From positions 1 through 9,834 of the forward strand of contig DASTQL010000104.1 in NCBI GenBank assembly GCA_035761805.1: a DNA stretch of 9,834 nt, in the 5' to 3' direction. Both the position numbers and the translations under genes were made by a program. Positions 1-6,650 of this stretch are shown here, piece after piece (positions within the stretch are counted from its first letter, which is position 1; every line of letters begins with the position of its first letter). The notes beneath the pieces were generated by a model. It made no database searches. It was not told the origin of the DNA and saw only the letters and a list, made by a program, of their open reading frames with translations. The DNA is from DASTQL01 sp035761805. Its GTDB lineage: Bacteria > Actinomycetota > Actinomycetes > Jiangellales > Jiangellaceae.

Positions 1-365
1 GCCGCGGCGCGGACCGACGCCCGGCACGCGCCCCGGACGACGGGCGTCGGCGGCCGCCACCACCGCCGCACCCGCACGCACGCGGTGTCGACCAGCAACC
101 GGCCGAGCCCGGCCCGCGCCGTCCCGACGCCCCTCGGCAGCGGCTCGGCGAGCTGCACGCTGGCCGGAAGCCGGACGGCGCCGGCGGGCGTCACCGACAC
201 GAGCGGGACGTCGGCGTCACCGGTGCCCAGGTGGACGGTGACGCCGGCCCGCCCGAGCACCGGGAGTGGCCGGTCGGGCCCCTCGACCAGGGGTTCCAGC
301 AGCACCGAGGCCGCCGCGGTCATCTCGCGGATCCCGGGTCCGTCCGCCGTGAGGGCCACGTCCAC
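1..365 (-). CDS. Partial DUF2877 (AllH-like) family protein, N-terminal part
   Basis: The minus strand is open from a GTG at 365 to the left edge (about 121 codons, no stop), so the C-terminus is missing. A GGAGG at 374-370 supports the start. It lies 4 bases from the GTG at 365 and 10 bases from a second in-frame GTG at 359, so either may be used. The translation reads as a genuine protein: an N-terminal helix (MTAAASVLLEPL), short beta-strand segments, then AVRLPASVQL and later VRVRRWWRPPTP. An xRLPxxVxL strand followed by an Arg-Trp-Trp-x-Pro segment is what I remember of actinobacterial DUF2877 proteins, the family of E. coli AllH, which works with FdrA/AllG in oxamate carbamoyl transfer during allantoin use. 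That assignment is from memory of the family and not from a search. It is divergent from the PucR-type gene, which suits ureide or carbamoyl metabolism. No signal peptide is seen. Confidence 0.55.
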   Translation of the reverse strand, partial: MDVALTADGPGIREMTAAASVLLEPLVEGPDRPLPVLGRAGVTVHLGTGDADVPLVSVTPAGAVRLPASVQLAEPLPRGVGTARAGLGRLLVDTACVRVRRWWRPPTPVVRGACRASVRAA

Positions 366-455
366 CAGACCTCCCCCGCGGTCCCGGCCGGCCCGCGCTC
401 GACGATTCCCGGCACCTGCGCTCCCGGACGCTAACCGAGGGGTACGGTCCGCCGC
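366..455. promoter_or_regulatory. Divergent intergenic region, likely bidirectional promoter and operator
   Basis: These 90 bases separate the starts of the minus-strand gene and the PucR-type gene and must hold the promoters for both. I see no convincing -35/-10 pair on either strand. An imperfect inverted repeat, ACCG-7 bases-CGGT, lies at 434-448. The same place read on the minus strand (CTCGGTTAG) partly resembles the PucR box known from Bacillus (core TTGGTTAA). A GAGGGG at 437-442, 13 bases ahead of the ATG at 456, is the only ribosome-binding-like sequence for the regulator. The operator reading is an inference. Confidence 0.4.
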
Positions 456-2165
456 ATGGAGGATGTTGCCGAGACGACGCGCGGCGGCGCCCATGAGTTG
501 ACAGGCCCGGCTTCGTCGCGGGTGACCGGCATCACCGTCCGGGAGGTGCTGGAGCTCCCGGCCCTCGCGGGGGTACGCGTGCTCGGCGGGAACGCCGGAC
601 TGGGCCGGGTCGTCGCGCGGGTCAACGTGATGGAGGTCCCGGACATCCTCCCGTGGGTGAAGCCCGACGAGCTGCTGCTCACCACCGGCTACCCGCTGCG
701 GGCCGATCCCGCGAGGCTTGCGGGGCTGGTGGGCGCCCTCGAGAGGCGTGGACTGGCCGCGCTGGCCGTCAAGCTCCACCGCTACCTCGACGAGCTCCCC
801 GCCGACGCCGTGACCGCCGCCGAGCGATGTGGGCTCCCGCTGCTGCTGCTGCCCGACGGCGTGGCCTTCGACGACGTGCTCAACCAGGTGCTGACGGCGG
901 TCCTGCACCGGCAGGCCGCCGTGCTGGAGCGCAGCGAGGAGGTGCACCGGGCCCTGGTCGGCGTCGTCCTGGAGGGCGGCGGGCTGCACGAGCTGGCCAC
1001 CGAGACGGCGGACGTCCTGTCCTCGCCCGTGCTGGTCACCGCGAACGACGGCCGGGTGCTCGCCGAGGGCGGAGACCCCCGACTCCTCGACGCGATCCGC
1101 ACCGCAGCCTGCTTCGACGCCTCCGGTCGCTTCCGTACGGAACGGGAGTCCCTCGGGGTCCACCGCCACGAGGGGGGTGGCGGCTGGTACGCGGTGGTGC
1201 CTGTCGTCGCCGGCCGGGTCGACCACGGCCGGATCGTCGCCTTCGCCCGGGACCGCACACTGGACTCCAGCGACGTCCACGTGCTCGAGCGGGCGGCCAC
1301 GGTCGCCGCGCTGGCCGTCACCAAGCAGCTGGCGGTCACCGCCGTCGAGGGCAAGTACCGCGGCGACTTCCTGCGCGACGTGCTCTCGGGCCGGGCCGGG
1401 CACCGGGACCGGGTGGTCGCCCACTGCGAGTCGCTGGGCTGGGGCGTCGACCGGCCCCTCGTCGCCGTGGTGGCCGAGCTCGACCCCGTGACCGGCCCGG
1501 TCCCTCGGGTCGGCCTCGAGCTCCGGCCGGTGCAGGAGCGCTTCGCGGCCGCCTGGGAGGGAGCCGTCCGGGCGCGGGACCACCGCGCACCGGTCGTCGG
1601 CTTCACCCAGGAGGTGGTGGCCCTGCTGGGCGTGCCGAGCGACGGCGACCACGAGCGCCTCGTCCGCGACGTCGTCCGGGAGGTGCGCGGGGACGGCGGC
1701 GCAGGGCGGCGGTCCTTCTCGACCGGCGTGAGCCGGGTGGCCGCCGACCCGTCCGGCATCCCGGAGGCGTACGAGCAGGCCCGCCGTGCCGCACACGTGG
1801 GTCGTCAGATGTCCGGACCCGGTGCCGTCGCGCACTTCGACGCGTTGGGTGCCTTCCGCCTGCTCAGCCTGGTGCGCGACCCGGCCGAGCTCCGCGGCTT
1901 CGTGACCGAGACGCTGCGCGAGCTGGCCACCGACGAGCCCGAGGCGGCCGACCTGCGGCGCACCCTCCAGGTGTTGCTCGACAGCAACCTCAACGTGGCC
2001 CACGCCGCCCGCGAGCTCCACTTCCACTACAACACCCTGCGCTACCGGATCGGCAAGCTCGAGCGCATCCTCGGGCCGTTCACCGAGGACGCCGACCTGC
2101 GCCTGGACCTGGCGCTGGCCCTGAAGGTGATGCAGATGCGTGGGGTCGGCAGGATCTGCCCATGA
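456..2165 (+). CDS. PucR family transcriptional regulator
   Basis: This is a 569-residue cytoplasmic DNA-binding regulator. Residues about 25-150 match the PucR N-terminal ligand-sensing domain (ITVREVLELPAL start; DELLLTTGYPLRAD at 71-84; AVKLHRYLDELP). Residues about 160-295 look GAF-like, and about 300-450 like the GGDEF-like linker domain typical of CdaR/PucR proteins (STGVSRVAADPSGIPEAYEQA). The C-terminus carries the PucR helix-turn-helix: LLDSNLNVAHAARELHFHYN followed by TLRYRIGKLERI, about residues 505-545. Length is normal for the family, whose members control purine, allantoin and other nitrogen catabolic genes. The ATG at 456 is chosen although its ribosome binding site is weak and distant. 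In-frame TTG 498 and GTG 522 are alternatives, and GTG 522 would still keep the whole first domain. The stop overlaps the next start by ATGA, so it is co-translated with the enzymes it probably controls. The ligand is unknown. Confidence 0.93.
   Translation: MEDVAETTRGGAHELTGPASSRVTGITVREVLELPALAGVRVLGGNAGLGRVVARVNVMEVPDILPWVKPDELLLTTGYPLRADPARLAGLVGALERRGLAALAVKLHRYLDELPADAVTAAERCGLPLLLLPDGVAFDDVLNQVLTAVLHRQAAVLERSEEVHRALVGVVLEGGGLHELATETADVLSSPVLVTANDGRVLAEGGDPRLLDAIRTAACFDASGRFRTERESLGVHRHEGGGGWYAVVPVVAGRVDHGRIVAFARDRTLDSSDVHVLERAATVAALAVTKQLAVTAVEGKYRGDFLRDVLSGRAGHRDRVVAHCESLGWGVDRPLVAVVAELDPVTGPVPRVGLELRPVQERFAAAWEGAVRARDHRAPVVGFTQEVVALLGVPSDGDHERLVRDVVREVRGDGGAGRRSFSTGVSRVAADPSGIPEAYEQARRAAHVGRQMSGPGAVAHFDALGAFRLLSLVRDPAELRGFVTETLRELATDEPEAADLRRTLQVLLDSNLNVAHAARELHFHYNTLRYRIGKLERILGPFTEDADLRLDLALALKVMQMRGVGRICP
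2148..2160 (+). promoter_or_regulatory. Small hairpin covering the ribosome binding site of the FAD-subunit gene
   Basis: GGCAG (2148-2152), a GAT loop and CTGCC (2156-2160) form a perfect 5-bp stem one base before the ATG at 2162. The only Shine-Dalgarno-like sequence for that start, GGCAGGA, lies in the left arm and loop. If it folds, initiation would depend on ribosomes finishing the PucR gene, whose stop is at 2163-2165. The pairing is seen; the regulatory role is inferred, and a 5-bp stem could be chance. Confidence 0.35.
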
Positions 2166-3043
2166 AGCCCGCACCCTTCACCTACCACCGGCCGGAGTCG
2201 CTGCTCGATGCCCTGGCCGTCCTGGCCGAGGTGGGCGAGCGGGGCAAGGTCCTCGCGGGCGGCCAGAGCCTGCTGCCCATGCTGGCGATGCGCCTGGCCG
2301 CGCCGGAGCACCTCGTCGACGTCAACCGGGTGCCCGGCCTGGACGGCGTGACGGTCGAGCCGGAGGGCGTCCGGGTGGGGGCGCTCGCCCGGCACGCCCG
2401 GGTCGAGCGCGACGCTCCAGCGGCGGAGGCGCTCCCGCTGCTGCGCCAGGCGCTCCGCCACGTCGCCCACCCGACGATCCGCAACCGGGGCACGACGGTC
2501 GGCAGCGTCGTCCACGCCGACCCGAGCGGTGAGATGACCGCCGTCCTCGCGCTCTGCGACGGCGAGGTCGTGCTCGCCCGCCAGGACGGCGAGCGGAAGG
2601 TGGCCGCACGCGAGTTCTTCCTCGGCCCCCTCGAGTCCGCCGTCGCCGCGGGCGAGCTCGCCACGTCGGTGCTCTTCCGCCGCCCTGGCGGCCGGACCGG
2701 GTCGGCCTGGCACGAGGTCTCCCGGCGCCACGGCGACTACGCGGTCTGCGGCGTCGGCGCCCTGGTCACCCTCGACGACGACCGCCGCGTGGTCGGTGCC
2801 CGGACCGCCTACGTGTCCATGGGGGACACCCCCGCGGTGCTCGACCTGGTCGACGCCGTCGGAGGCCGTCCGGCCGACGACGCGGACTGGGCCGCGGCGG
2901 GTCGGCTGGCCGCGGGGCGGTTGACGCCCGACGCCGACATCCACGCGAGCGCCGCCTACCGCAGCCACCTCGCCCAGGTCCTGACGGCCAGAGCGCTGCG
3001 CGAGGCGGCCGGACGCTCGGCGCGCGTGCCGGAGGCGGCATGA
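2162..3043 (+). CDS. Molybdenum hydroxylase FAD-binding (medium) subunit, CoxM/CutM-like
   Basis: This 293-residue FAD subunit belongs to a xanthine dehydrogenase/CO dehydrogenase-type hydroxylase. It passes electrons from the 2Fe-2S subunit to the electron acceptor. It opens with the family's FxYHRPxSLLDAL pattern. The FAD pyrophosphate motif AGGQSLLP is at residues 32-39, and the second FAD motif is IRNRGTTVGSVVHADPSGE at 106-124. That motif has TVGS where many members have TIGG; this is conservative. The C-terminal CO dehydrogenase flavoprotein domain (about 180-285) includes RRHGDYAVCGVGALV and ends with an AAYRSHLAQVLTARAL helix. Length is typical. The ATG overlaps the regulator stop (ATGA), and its stop overlaps the 2Fe-2S subunit start in the same way. 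A longer open frame begins upstream at 653, but that part is an Arg/Pro/Gly-rich shadow of the PucR gene. The gene order M-S-L is the classic cox order. Confidence 0.95.
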   Translation: MKPAPFTYHRPESLLDALAVLAEVGERGKVLAGGQSLLPMLAMRLAAPEHLVDVNRVPGLDGVTVEPEGVRVGALARHARVERDAPAAEALPLLRQALRHVAHPTIRNRGTTVGSVVHADPSGEMTAVLALCDGEVVLARQDGERKVAAREFFLGPLESAVAAGELATSVLFRRPGGRTGSAWHEVSRRHGDYAVCGVGALVTLDDDRRVVGARTAYVSMGDTPAVLDLVDAVGGRPADDADWAAAGRLAAGRLTPDADIHASAAYRSHLAQVLTARALREAAGRSARVPEAA

Positions 3044-3537
3044 ACGGACCGGAGAGCCTGCACGAGGTCACGCTCGTCGTCAACGGGGTCCGGCGCAGCG
3101 GCAGCGTCCCGGGCCGCCGCACCCTGTCGGACTTCCTCCGCCACGACCTGCGGCTCACCGGCACCCACGTCGGCTGCGAGCACGGGGTGTGCGGCGCGTG
3201 CACCGTGCTGCTGGAGGGTGAACCCGTCCGGTCCTGCCTCCTCCTCGCGGTCACGGTCGACGGTGCCGAGGTGACGACCGTCGAGGGCTGCTGCCGGGGG
3301 GACGGCTCCCTCGGCGCGGTCCAGCAGGCCTTCCGGGAGTGCCACGGGCTGCAGTGCGGCTTCTGCACCCCCGGCTTCGTCACGACGATCACGGCGTACC
3401 TGCGCGATCACCCCGACCCGGACGAGCCGGAGGCGCGGGAGGCCGTGGCCGGGAACCTGTGCCGGTGCACGGGCTACCAGAACATCGTCGCGTCGGTGCT
3501 CCGGGCGGCCCAGCTGAGGCGGCAGGAGGGCGCATGA
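3040..3537 (+). CDS. Molybdenum hydroxylase 2Fe-2S (small) subunit, CoxS/CutS-like
   Basis: This 165-residue iron-sulfur subunit carries two [2Fe-2S] clusters linking the molybdenum centre to FAD. The N-terminal plant-ferredoxin-like cluster has Cys46, Cys51, Cys54 (CEHGVCGACTV) and Cys66. The C-terminal four-helix domain has Cys106 and Cys109 (LQCGFCTPG), plus Cys141 and Cys143 (NLCRCTGYQNI). All eight ligands expected for the family are present, and Gln105 beside the proximal cluster is conserved. There is an extra CC pair at 84-85 and a Cys at 101 that are not ligands. No twin-arginine signal is present, so the enzyme is predicted to be cytoplasmic, as usual for the CoxMSL type. GGAGG at 3031-3035 precedes the ATG by 4 bases. 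Both ends overlap neighbouring genes by ATGA. Confidence 0.97.
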   Translation: MNGPESLHEVTLVVNGVRRSGSVPGRRTLSDFLRHDLRLTGTHVGCEHGVCGACTVLLEGEPVRSCLLLAVTVDGAEVTTVEGCCRGDGSLGAVQQAFRECHGLQCGFCTPGFVTTITAYLRDHPDPDEPEAREAVAGNLCRCTGYQNIVASVLRAAQLRRQEGA

Positions 3538-5969
3538 CCACCAGGCTGTTCGGCGAACCCGTGCAGCGGCGGGAGGACCCGCGGCTGCTGGCCGGCCAGG
3601 GCCGTTACCTCGACGACCTCGGCCACGACGCGCTGGCGGCCGCCTTCGTGCGCAGCCCGCACGCCCACGCCAGGGTGCTCGACGTCGACGTCACCGAGGC
3701 CCTGGAGATCGACGGCCTGGTCGCCGTCTACACCCACGAGGACCTCGAGGGACGGCCCGGGGAGCGGTTGCCCCTCCTCATCCCGCACCCGTCGCTGACC
3801 GAGCCCAGGACTGCCTACGCGCTGGCCCGCGACGAGGTCAACCACGTCGGCGAGGCCGTCGTCATGGTCGTCGCCCGGGACCGCTACGTGGCCGAGGACG
3901 CCTGCGACCGGATCCGGGTCGCTTACGAACCCCTGCCCCCCGTCGTCGGCGTCGCCGCCGCACGGGCCGCCGACCGGCTCGTCCACGACGACGTGCCGGG
4001 CAACGTCGCCGCGCACCTGGTCGAGGCGGTGGGCGACGCGACGGCGGCGATCGCCGCCGCGCCGCACGTCATCGAGCTGGACCTCCAGGTCGAGCGCAGC
4101 GCCTCCATGCCGATGGAGGGGCGGGGCGTCTACGCCCGCTGGGACGCCGACGACAGGAGCCTGCGCGTCTACAGCTCCACCCAGGCGTCGACGAGCGTCC
4201 GCGCCGCCCTCGCGGCCAAGCTGGGCCTCCCGCTCGACCGGGTCGAGGTGATCGCGCCCGACGTCGGCGGCGGCTTCGGCGTCAAGATCGTCCACCCGTG
4301 GCCGGAGGAGATCCTCGTCCCGTGGGCGGCGCTGCGCCTGGGCCAGGAGGTCAAGTGGGCCGAGGACCGCCGGGAGCACTTCGTCGCCAGCGCCCACGAG
4401 CGCGGCCAGCTCCAGCACGTGCGGGTGGGCTTCGACGACGACGGCCGTCTGCTGGGCCTGGACGTCGCCTTCTGGCACGACAACGGCGCGTACACCCCGT
4501 ACGGCGTGATCGTGCCCATCATCACGGCGACCCAGCTGCTCGGGCCGTACAAGCCCGGGGCCTACCGGTGCGAGTGGTGGAGCCTCTACACCAACACCGT
4601 CATCGTCACCCCGTACCGGGGAGCCGGCCGCCCTCAAGGCGTCTACGCGATGGAACGCACCATGGACGCCATCGCAGACGAGCTCGGGCTGGACCGCGCC
4701 GAGGTCCGGGCGCGCAACTTCATCCAGCCCGAGGAGATGCCGTACGACCAGGGCCTGCTCTTCCAGGACGGTCGGCCGCTCGTCTACGACAGCGGCGACT
4801 ACCCGACCGGGCTGGAGAAGCTCAAGGGCCTGGTCGGGTGGGACGACTTCGAGGCCACCCGCGAGCGGGCGCGTGCGCAGGGCCGCCGCGTCGGCATCGG
4901 CCTGGCCTGCTACGTCGAGGGCACCGGCGTCGGCCCGTACGAAGGCGGCTGGGTCAAGGTGGAGACGGACGGCAGCGTCGTCGTGGCCACCGGGCTGACG
5001 ACGCAGGGCCAGGGGCACCAGACGGCCTTCGCGCAGATCGTCGCCGCCGAGCTGGGCGTGCCCATCGAGCGGGTGACCGTCACGACCGGCGACACCCGGA
5101 GGTTCCGTTACGCGGTGGGCACCTTCGCCTCGCGTGCCGCGGTGATGAGCGGGAACGCGGTGGGGGCGGCGGCGCGCAAGGTCCGGCACAAGGCGCTCCG
5201 CATCGCCGGTGAGGCACTGGAGGCCGACCCGCGCGACCTGGAGATCGTCGACGGGGAGGTGCGGGTCAAGGGCGTGCCCTCCGTGAGCATCCCGCTGGCG
5301 ACCGTGGCCGTGCTCTCCAACCCGCTCCGCTACGCCTTCGACGAGCAGGCCAAGCTCGCGACGCAGTTCGCCGGCACGACCGACCTGAGCCGCCCGCCCG
5401 TGGCCGAGGGGGAGGAACCCGGGCTGGAGGCGACCGGCTACTACTCGCCGGCGCGGTCGACCTTCGCGAGCGGCATGCACGCCGTCGTCGTGGAGACCGA
5501 CCCGGAGACCGCCGAGATCCGCATCCTGCGCTACTGCGTGGTCCACGACTGCGGGACGCTGGTCAACCCGATGATCGTCGAGGGCCAGGTCCACGGTGGC
5601 GTGGCCCAGGGCGTCGGCGGTGCGTTGTACGAGCGGATGGCCTACGACGAGTCCGGTCAGCTGCTCAACGCCTCGTACATGGACTTCCTCATGCCCTACT
5701 CGACGGAGGTCCCGCACATCGAGACCGACCACCTCGAGACGCCGTCACCGCTGAACCCGCTCGGGATCAAGGGCGCCGGCGAGGCCGGGGTCATCCCCGG
5801 CATGGCGGTCTTCGCCTCCGCGATCGAGGACGCGGAGGGCTTCCGGATCTCGCGCATGCCGATCTCGCCGAGCGAGTTGCACGACCTGCGCCTGCGCCAC
5901 GCCGCGGGCGAGGTGCCGCCCCTCCGGCGGCACCTCCGGGACCACGATGAGCAGGAGGACAGCGGATGA
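3534..5969 (+). CDS. Molybdenum hydroxylase catalytic (large) subunit, xanthine dehydrogenase family, not a form I CO dehydrogenase
   Basis: This 811-residue molybdopterin-cytosine-dinucleotide-type catalytic subunit hydroxylates a substrate carbon with water-derived oxygen. It starts with the family pattern RREDPRLLAGQGRYLDDL (12-29). Cofactor motifs visible are VGGGFGVK (244-251), QGQGH (491-495) and GTLVNP (674-679). The catalytic Glu is E750 in KGAGEAG (746-752). The substrate loop is PYRGAGRPQG at 360-369, where CO-oxidising form I CoxL has AYxCSFR with the Cys that binds copper. No such Cys is present, so CO as substrate is unlikely. Length is near the usual 780-810. AGGAGG at 3524-3529 supports the ATG at 3534; the open frame extends upstream to 3339 only as a shadow of the 2Fe-2S gene. 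The C-terminal tail after residue 790 is charged (RRHLRDHDEQEDSG) and its DNA contains a strong inverted repeat. Automatic annotation as CO dehydrogenase would be misleading. The substrate is unknown, probably an N-heterocycle from context. Confidence 0.95.
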   Translation: MTTRLFGEPVQRREDPRLLAGQGRYLDDLGHDALAAAFVRSPHAHARVLDVDVTEALEIDGLVAVYTHEDLEGRPGERLPLLIPHPSLTEPRTAYALARDEVNHVGEAVVMVVARDRYVAEDACDRIRVAYEPLPPVVGVAAARAADRLVHDDVPGNVAAHLVEAVGDATAAIAAAPHVIELDLQVERSASMPMEGRGVYARWDADDRSLRVYSSTQASTSVRAALAAKLGLPLDRVEVIAPDVGGGFGVKIVHPWPEEILVPWAALRLGQEVKWAEDRREHFVASAHERGQLQHVRVGFDDDGRLLGLDVAFWHDNGAYTPYGVIVPIITATQLLGPYKPGAYRCEWWSLYTNTVIVTPYRGAGRPQGVYAMERTMDAIADELGLDRAEVRARNFIQPEEMPYDQGLLFQDGRPLVYDSGDYPTGLEKLKGLVGWDDFEATRERARAQGRRVGIGLACYVEGTGVGPYEGGWVKVETDGSVVVATGLTTQGQGHQTAFAQIVAAELGVPIERVTVTTGDTRRFRYAVGTFASRAAVMSGNAVGAAARKVRHKALRIAGEALEADPRDLEIVDGEVRVKGVPSVSIPLATVAVLSNPLRYAFDEQAKLATQFAGTTDLSRPPVAEGEEPGLEATGYYSPARSTFASGMHAVVVETDPETAEIRILRYCVVHDCGTLVNPMIVEGQVHGGVAQGVGGALYERMAYDESGQLLNASYMDFLMPYSTEVPHIETDHLETPSPLNPLGIKGAGEAGVIPGMAVFASAIEDAEGFRISRMPISPSELHDLRLRHAAGEVPPLRRHLRDHDEQEDSG
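5910..5936 (+). repeat. Perfect 11-bp inverted repeat (stem-loop) at the 3' end of the catalytic-subunit gene
   Basis: GAGGTGCCGCC at 5910-5920 and GGCGGCACCTC at 5926-5936 are exact reverse complements separated by CCTCC. This predicts a very stable GC-rich hairpin in the mRNA, ending 16 bases before the AGGAGG (5953-5958) of the downstream coxG-like gene. No T-run follows, so it does not look like an intrinsic terminator. It lies in the weakly conserved tail of the protein (GEVPPLRRHLR). A role in mRNA processing, stability or control of coxG expression is inferred. Confidence 0.7.
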
Positions 5970-6637
5970 GGGTCAGTGGCAACACCGTCCTCAACGCCCC
6001 GCGTGAGCGGGTCTGGGAGGCGCTCAACGACCCGGCGGTGCTCGTGCGCACCATCCCTGGTTGCCACCGGCTGGAGGCCGTCGGCGAGGACGCCTACCGG
6101 ATGACCGTCTTCGCCGGGGTGGCCTCGATCAAGGGCACGTACGAGGGGGAGGTCCGCCTCACCGAGCAGGTGCACCCGGACTCGTTCCTGCTGCGGGCGG
6201 CCGGGGCGGGTGCTCCGGGCACGGTCAACGCCGACGTACGGGTGACCCTGGCAGCCGACGGCGAGGTCACGCAGCTCGCGTACGAGGCGGACGCCGTCGT
6301 CGGCGGGATGATCGGCGGCGTCGGTCAGCGGATGCTGTCGGGCGTGGCCCGTCGGACGGCGGGGGAGTTCTTCCAGGCCGTCGACGACGTGCTGACCGGA
6401 CGCGCCGCGGTCGCGGCGCCGCCGGCGGGGACGACGGTGGCGGCCGGAGTCGTGCCCACGGCCCCTGCCTCGGGGGAGGAGGCCGGCCCTGCTGTCGGAC
6501 GGGTCTACGAGGCACCCGCCCCGCCGCCACGGGCACCGGTGCTCCGCGGCGACTTCGGCCTCGGGGTGCTGGTCGGGGCGGCGATCGCGCTGGCCGGTGC
6601 CGTGGTCGGCGGCTGGGTCGCCGGCCGGCGTCGGTGA
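5966..6637 (+). CDS. CoxG-like SRPBCC protein with C-terminal membrane anchor
   Basis: This 223-residue protein has an N-terminal SRPBCC/CoxG domain at about residues 1-146. Family patterns include APRERVWEALNDP (11-23), IPGC (30-33) near VGEDAYRM, SIKGTYEGEV (54-63) and VGGMIGGVGQRMLSGVARR (112-130). A flexible Ala/Pro/Gly-rich linker covers about 147-195. A single hydrophobic segment at about 197-219 (FGLGVLVGAAIALAGAVVGG region) is followed by Arg-Arg-Arg, so the protein is tail-anchored with the positive end cytoplasmic or at the membrane face. CoxG in CO oxidisers attaches the hydroxylase to the membrane and links it to quinone. The same job is inferred here for a non-CO hydroxylase. AGGAGG at 5953-5958, 7 bases before the ATG, is the best ribosome binding site in the operon, and the start overlaps the upstream stop (ATGA). 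Confidence 0.9.
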   Translation: MRVSGNTVLNAPRERVWEALNDPAVLVRTIPGCHRLEAVGEDAYRMTVFAGVASIKGTYEGEVRLTEQVHPDSFLLRAAGAGAPGTVNADVRVTLAADGEVTQLAYEADAVVGGMIGGVGQRMLSGVARRTAGEFFQAVDDVLTGRAAVAAPPAGTTVAAGVVPTAPASGEEAGPAVGRVYEAPAPPPRAPVLRGDFGLGVLVGAAIALAGAVVGGWVAGRRR

Positions 6638-6650
6638 TCCCGGGACAGCC

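Noticed and set aside
85..501. 138-residue plus-strand open frame at the left edge
   Set aside because: Its composition is Ser/Pro/Arg-rich and it lies opposite the better supported minus-strand gene with its own ribosome site.
498..503. TTGACA, matching a -35 hexamer
   Set aside because: It lies inside the PucR coding region and no -10-like sequence follows at 16-18 bases. It would matter only if the real start were GTG 522, which leaves too little room for a promoter.
653..2161. Upstream extension of the FAD-subunit reading frame to 653
   Set aside because: It is Arg/Pro/Gly/Ala-rich with no domain and overlaps the well-supported PucR gene. The homologous protein starts exactly at ATG 2162.
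3474..5732. 752-residue open frame on the minus strand across the 2Fe-2S and catalytic subunit genes
   Set aside because: The translation is rich in Val, Asp, Arg, Gly and His with no recognisable domain, which is the usual antisense shadow of a GC-rich gene. The plus strand encodes clear family motifs throughout.
6402..6419. Near-perfect inverted repeat GCGCCGCG-GT-CGCGGCGC in the coxG-like gene
   Set aside because: It falls in the Ala/Pro linker-coding stretch, where sequence is almost pure G/C. A 2-base loop is sterically poor and such repeats are expected by chance there.
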